Shown here: positions 60,174-64,000 of the stretch, in pieces
How the letters are laid out: the number at the start of each line of letters is the position of its first letter
How positions within the stretch are numbered: position 1 is the first letter of the stretch
NCBI RefSeq assembly: GCF_022458985.1
Contig: NC_061776.1
Location: 10,930,591 to 10,994,590 of the forward strand
From: Mugil cephalus
Lineage: Eukaryota > Chordata > Actinopteri > Mugiliformes > Mugilidae
DNA length: 64,000 nt
Direction: 5' to 3'
Translations under genes and position numbers: made by a program
The notes under the pieces: generated by a model
The model's input: only the letters and a program-made list of their open reading frames with translations
The model's database searches: none
Told to the model about the DNA's origin: nothing

Positions 60174-60580
60174 TAGGGGTGGGTATTGGCATTTCACGAT
60201 ACAATACGTATCACGATACTTGACTCGTGATACGATAAATTATAGCGATATTATGATGATGTGATACATTGCAATATTCTACATAGTTCACTGAGAAATT
60301 TTAAATGCAACTTAAAATACACATTTTATATGTGACAATAATAATTCGTTGGACAGATTGAGTCAAAAAACAATATTAATCCAAATGATCCATTTCCATT
60401 TTAATTTCACTTGCACAGAGAAAGTGGTGGTGGAGGTGTGGAAGTCGTTCACGATCGGCCCAAAACATGACTTTTTCTTTTTCCTTTAAAAGAAAGATAT
60501 TAAGACATTCAAAATCGATATTGTATCGGAAGAAAAATATTGCGATATATTGCCATAATGATATTTTTTCCCCACCCATA
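60174..60580. mobile_element. Non-autonomous hAT-like element with 8-bp target duplication
   Basis: The 407-bp element begins TAGGGGTGGGTAT and ends TTCCCCACCCATA, an inverted repeat of about 10-11 bp. Flanks GTTTGGGA (60166-60173) and GTTTTGGA (60581-60588) match at 7 of 8 positions, the expected hAT target-site size. Inside, subterminal CGATA-rich repeats (CACGATACAATACG, ATCACGATAC; ATCGATATTGTATCG, GCGATATATTG) occur at both ends. No coding capacity. Confidence 0.8.
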
Positions 60581-60595
60581 GTTTTGGATCTAGTG

Positions 60596-60919
60596 TATTT
60601 GGAGGCCAGGTCAACATCCTCATGTTGACATGCACATCCTTCATGTTTATTGAGTTGTTCCTAAACCATTTGTTGTGTTTGTGTCAGGCTGCATCCTGCT
60701 GCCATTAATGAGTGTCATTGCTATGGGGTAGTGGGGGTGTCTGGTCTGGTCTGGTCTGGTCTGGTCTAGGTGGGTGCTACATGTCTATGTAACATCGACA
60801 CGAATGAATGCCAGGTCCACAAGTTTCCCAACAGAAAGTTGAACTGTCACAAGATGGTTTAAATGTTATTCACTTCTCCTGTCGGGGGTTTTAATGTTGT
60901 GGCTGATCGGTGTATGCAT
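60596..60919. mobile_element. Internally deleted copy of a common teleost DNA transposon
   Basis: Starts near AGTGTATTTGGAGGCCAGGT and ends CACTTCTCCTGTC then AATGTTGTGGCTGATCGGTG, which is wording familiar from an abundant fish element with TIRs of the CACCGATCAGCCACAACATT type. The middle part of the usual element is missing. A TCTGG pentamer array (60738-60766) sits inside. Confidence 0.6.
60738..60766 (+). repeat. (TCTGG)n short tandem repeat
   Basis: Five to six TCTGG units within the transposon remnant. Confidence 0.85.
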
Positions 60920-61459
60920 GTTACTGACTCACTATAAACTACAGTGGCCATGCTGATGCTATTTTATAATGACTGTGAATGAATATCAGAGTTATTGCAA
61001 TTATGAGATTTCATCTCGTAAAGACCGTTTACGGCACGATTACGTTCGGCTGATTCGTTCACAAGATGACAGAGAACGGGGGGAAATTAACTATAATAGA
61101 ATACTTAGGCAACACAATTACATCTGTTTTCTTTTTTATTATTATAACTTATCTTCGTGCATGCTATAAATCATTCATGGGCTTTGCAAAGTGAAATACT
61201 TCTTTAGGAAAACGCCCACAAACTTAACCCAATATTTACTTTAGTATATATCGCTTTACCGTGTGTTTTGATGTGACAATGAAACCCATTCGTTGTGCTA
61301 CTCGGTTCATTGTGACTTCTCGCTACTTTACATTTCAGCTTCCAGCTCAGAACCCCGTATTTTTTCTCCCTCTCGTCCACCGTAACAAGCGTGACTCATC
61401 ACACTGAAGCAAATATGCCGATTGTGCTACCAGCAGGGTGTGTGTAAATTCCACACCTG

Positions 61460-61640
61460 TCCCATCATCCTCCTTCCTCCTCGTCGTCCTCCTCCTCCTC
61501 CCTCGCCGCGTCCCTCCCCTCTCCCCTTTCCCTCCCTTTCCTCTTTTGTGCCTTCTCTCTTTTCACACATGCCCCCCCACCTCCCTCTCTCCCTCCTTCC
61601 CCACCACCACCACCAACACCACCACCACTTCGTTCACCCA
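61460..61640 (+). repeat. Pyrimidine-rich low-complexity stretch
   Basis: CCT/CTC-rich sequence ends in an ACC/CAC trinucleotide run. It opens long frames on + by composition alone. It lies before a strong donor (GCAG followed by GTAAGTGG at about 61770), so it may be leader sequence of the candidate gene below. Confidence 0.5.
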
Positions 61641-61847
61641 CACCTCACACTGAACAGCTTGAGGAGCAGAAAGCAGCTCTGGTTTGCTAAGAAAAAGGAA
61701 CACAGAAAGAAGTGGACAGCGGAAAAACAAACAACAGGAGGACCCTCTGTTTGTGTTTCCCCAAAAGCAGGTAAGTGGAGATTAACATCTCTAAAGATCA
61801 GCGAGGGCTGGTGTCCTGATGTTTGGTCAACGGAGGAGCCATGGAAG

Positions 61848-63742
61848 ATGGGTTGCAACAAATCCACACCACGTAATCAGGTCGTAAATCTTTTTTCTTA
61901 CGGCTAAAACGCGGCATAGACTAGCTTTGATTGTGCCACTATCTCCATCATTTTTACCCTAACATCTCCCCAGCGTGCCGCCTCGCTCACTCCTCTGGAA
62001 GAAGAAGAAGCCACTGACATGAGCAGAACCAGCCTGGAGAAGCTGCGATAGTAGATGCTTTGTTATCCTGCTTATTTAACCCCTAGATGGTCCATCACAC
62101 TTTTCTCTCCACAGCCGAGGAGGAGAAGGAGGAGGAGGAGGAGGAGGAGGCAGCGGGACGACAAAGGCTGCAGCTGTCCTTTCTTCTCCCAAAGCAGGGT
62201 GAGAAATGACATAATGGCAGCGAAGCTCAGGTAACTTCACGCGAACACCGATACCCTTGAAAGTAATCCAGCCATCGGGTTGTGTGCGAGATTTGAAATC
62301 CGAGTCATTCTGAGTGTGATCTTGACTTAATGTGGGTAATGACACTAAAAAAAAAAAAAAAAGTGATGAAGAATTCGCAGAAGTCGCCTTGAGAGACGAG
62401 ACGTGACGCGCGGCCGAGCGAATCCCTTCACGTCGAGGTGGATACGCAGCGAGGCTCCGGATGGACGCAGCACAAACACGAGGCCCGAGTTGTTTTTCCA
62501 GCGAGCTGTGATGTCATGACACCACTGTTTGGGGCGGACTGGCAGTTTATTCTGAAAGCTGAGCCCGTGTCCTGAGGCTGAGGCAAACCATACGAGCGAG
62601 AAACGGCAGAGGCGGCCGGGGAAGGATGAAACACAGGCATCGTGTGAAAAGAGAAAGACGATATGCGGGACTGAAGTTTATAAAACTTTGTATTTACATG
62701 CACTTTGTTAAACTTTCAAGGGTCGTGCTGCACGAAGACGAACTTTGAGCCAGCTTTGCCATGTCCACTGTACTTCACCTTTTCTTTCTGCCTGTGGTTG
62801 CACTTGTTACTAGTCTGCAAGTGGAATGAGTTAAACTGTTTAATGAAGGACTTTTATTTTAATCCCATTTAAACGGGCAATTTTTCTTACAAGCCTTATT
62901 ATCCTTTTTAAAAGTAAACTGTGGCCTAACTCTTTGGCCGGCCGCCCCTCTAACGTCATATTAGTGCCTTGTGTAATTTATTAAGACTAACACAGTTTGT
63001 TTTCATTCCCCCGCCTCCGTGCCCGCAGTGAGACTATTTTCCTCATCGGGATAAATCAAACCGAGGAAGCAGCCGCAGACATTATTACTTCCAGCATAAT
63101 TGCAGACTTGAAACTAATCCACGATCTCCTATGAAAATAAGTTGCTCAGGGACGCTCCGGGATGACTTTTCTGAAGATGCAGAACTTAGCTCATTAGTGA
63201 GCATTGAACCTTTGCGGAATTGTTCACAGTGGCTAAGTTCAGTGTCTGACATGAAAGAATGGACTCCCGCATACCTGAGAGGCTCGCCCCCCCCCCCCTC
63301 CCCGAAACAAGGGAGAGGTGAAGGAGGGAGGGATGATGCGCAAGTGTACTGTAAAACAAGGAGGAATGCTGTAAAAGTTCTAGCGTGTCCGGACAAACTA
63401 CCACGCCTTCTTCTGATTTATGTTGGTTTTATGGGTTTCATGAAGAGAAAGGAGATAAACGGGGAAATGGTGTGATTTATGAAGCACCTCGCTCAGTCTT
63501 AGAGTATTTTTTTTTGTTATATTTTTATGTTATAATTTGTTGAGACGATTTTGGGTGACAACAGACACAGTTTTTGCTTTGCAGACTTCCAAAAACAGAG
63601 CCACAGTTTGTTGTACAACTTGCGCTTTTAATCATTTTGTGATAATGATGAGCCAGTTTCCAGGTTGTGTACTCATGTGCCTACTGAACTGGATTCAGTG
63701 TGTCTTTGCAGAACTGGCTCAGTCCAGCAGGAACAAGAGTGA
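61848..63742 (+). CDS. Weak candidate: small protein with N-myristoylation-like start
   Basis: I do not recognise a family. One reading joins four segments in phase to 74 aa: 61848-61880, 61974-62050, 62115-62198, 63712-63742 (TGA). It starts MGCNKSTPRNQ, a Gly2/Cys3 pattern like myristoylated and palmitoylated membrane proteins, then has an acidic LEEEEATDMS, a Gly run and AAAVLSSPKAG. Donors after exon 1 (GTCGTA) and exon 2 (GTAGAT) are weak. A competing reading uses the strong donor at 61770 and puts the GAG-rich exon 62115-62198 in a Glu-rich frame ending ELAQSSRNKSDSS at 63752. Both keep phase, so the exons at 62115 and 63712 may be real even if this protein is not. More exons could lie beyond the window. 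Confidence 0.22.
62199..63711. other. Spacer or intron near the window's right end
   Basis: If the candidate gene at 61848 is real this is an intron. It holds an A run (62347-62362), GC-rich patches near 62400-62600 and a C run at 63288-63299. I see no other gene, and nothing recognisable from 63753 to 64000. Confidence 0.35.
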
Positions 63743-64000
63743 CAGCTCATGAGACGTCCACCAGCATCAGATGATCAGAAGCGGCACGTCACACGTTACC
63801 GCGAATGCTTTTTTAATCACCCACCACGTGGGTTTAGGACGGCATATGGGGAAGCGTGTGCGTGCTAATTTGTCTTCTTCCGTGTGGGTGAATCTGGCTG
63901 CCTCTGCAGGTAGTCGTTATCAACAGCAGCTGATTTGTGCTGAGTAACACTTTACCTCGTCTCTCTTCATTCCTCACGCAATAATAAGCTGTCAGGGTGT

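Larger units (their letters stand above)
46171..61400. other. Gene-poor region of about 15 kb
   Basis: I find no exon chain supported by splice sites and protein similarity. The region carries the inverted repeat at 47361-47768, the 19-bp hairpin at 50228-50270, repeat copies C and D, a common teleost repeat at 50770-51012, AT and CA microsatellites, and two DNA transposon remnants at 60174-60919. The sequence between these is unremarkable single-copy-looking DNA with balanced composition. Confidence 0.45.

Overview
The window looks like nuclear DNA from a ray-finned (teleost) fish. It carries compact, intron-split vertebrate genes with canonical GT-AG introns, many microsatellites, a Tc1/mariner transposon, a hAT-type element with an 8-bp target duplication, and interspersed repeats typical of teleosts. 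I rebuilt five protein-coding genes exon by exon. In each the exon phases join without a frameshift and end at a natural stop.

Layout: (1) about 2.2-5.4 kb, + strand: an SLC1A (excitatory amino acid transporter family) gene, 10 coding exons, 493 aa. (2) about 6.2-15.7 kb, + strand: atcay (caytaxin, BCH domain), 11 coding exons, 352 aa, with at least two upstream 5'UTR exons. (3) about 17.9-20.6 kb, + strand: nmrk2 (nicotinamide riboside kinase 2), 7 coding exons, 201 aa, with a CCAAT/TATA promoter and, about 1.1-1.4 kb downstream of its last poly(A) signal, a perfect CArG box and a perfect MEF2 site. (4) about 26.4-31.6 kb, + strand: a secreted lysyl oxidase of the LOX/LOXL1/LOXL5 group, 7 coding exons, 439 aa, with all copper and LTQ residues. 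(5) 42.6-45.4 kb, - strand: a two-exon, 514-aa protein whose coiled coil resembles PRR16 (Largen) and INSYN1. A weak sixth candidate at 61.8-63.7 kb (+) would be a 74-aa protein with an N-myristoylation-like start. The remainder (31.6-42.6 kb and 46.2-61.8 kb) is gene-poor and rich in repeats.

The gene order carries an evolutionary signal. ATCAY and NMRK2 are neighbours in human 19p13.3. LOX is linked to PRR16 on 5q23, and LOXL1 is linked to INSYN1 on 15q24. Here a LOX-type gene and a PRR16/INSYN1-type gene sit beside atcay and nmrk2, which suggests a third ohnolog pair from the same ancestral block that mammals have lost. The genes are separate transcription units, not an operon. ATCAY (neuronal adaptor), the SLC1A carrier and the PRR16/INSYN1-like protein plausibly act in neurons, NMRK2 in muscle NAD metabolism, and the lysyl oxidase in extracellular matrix cross-linking.

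Other structures of note are a 176/168-bp inverted repeat at 47.4-47.8 kb, a perfect 19-bp hairpin at 50.2 kb, a (GATA)n array flanked by two copies of a diverged duplicated segment, a degenerate tandem array at about 37.9-38.6 kb, and four same-orientation copies of one interspersed repeat family.
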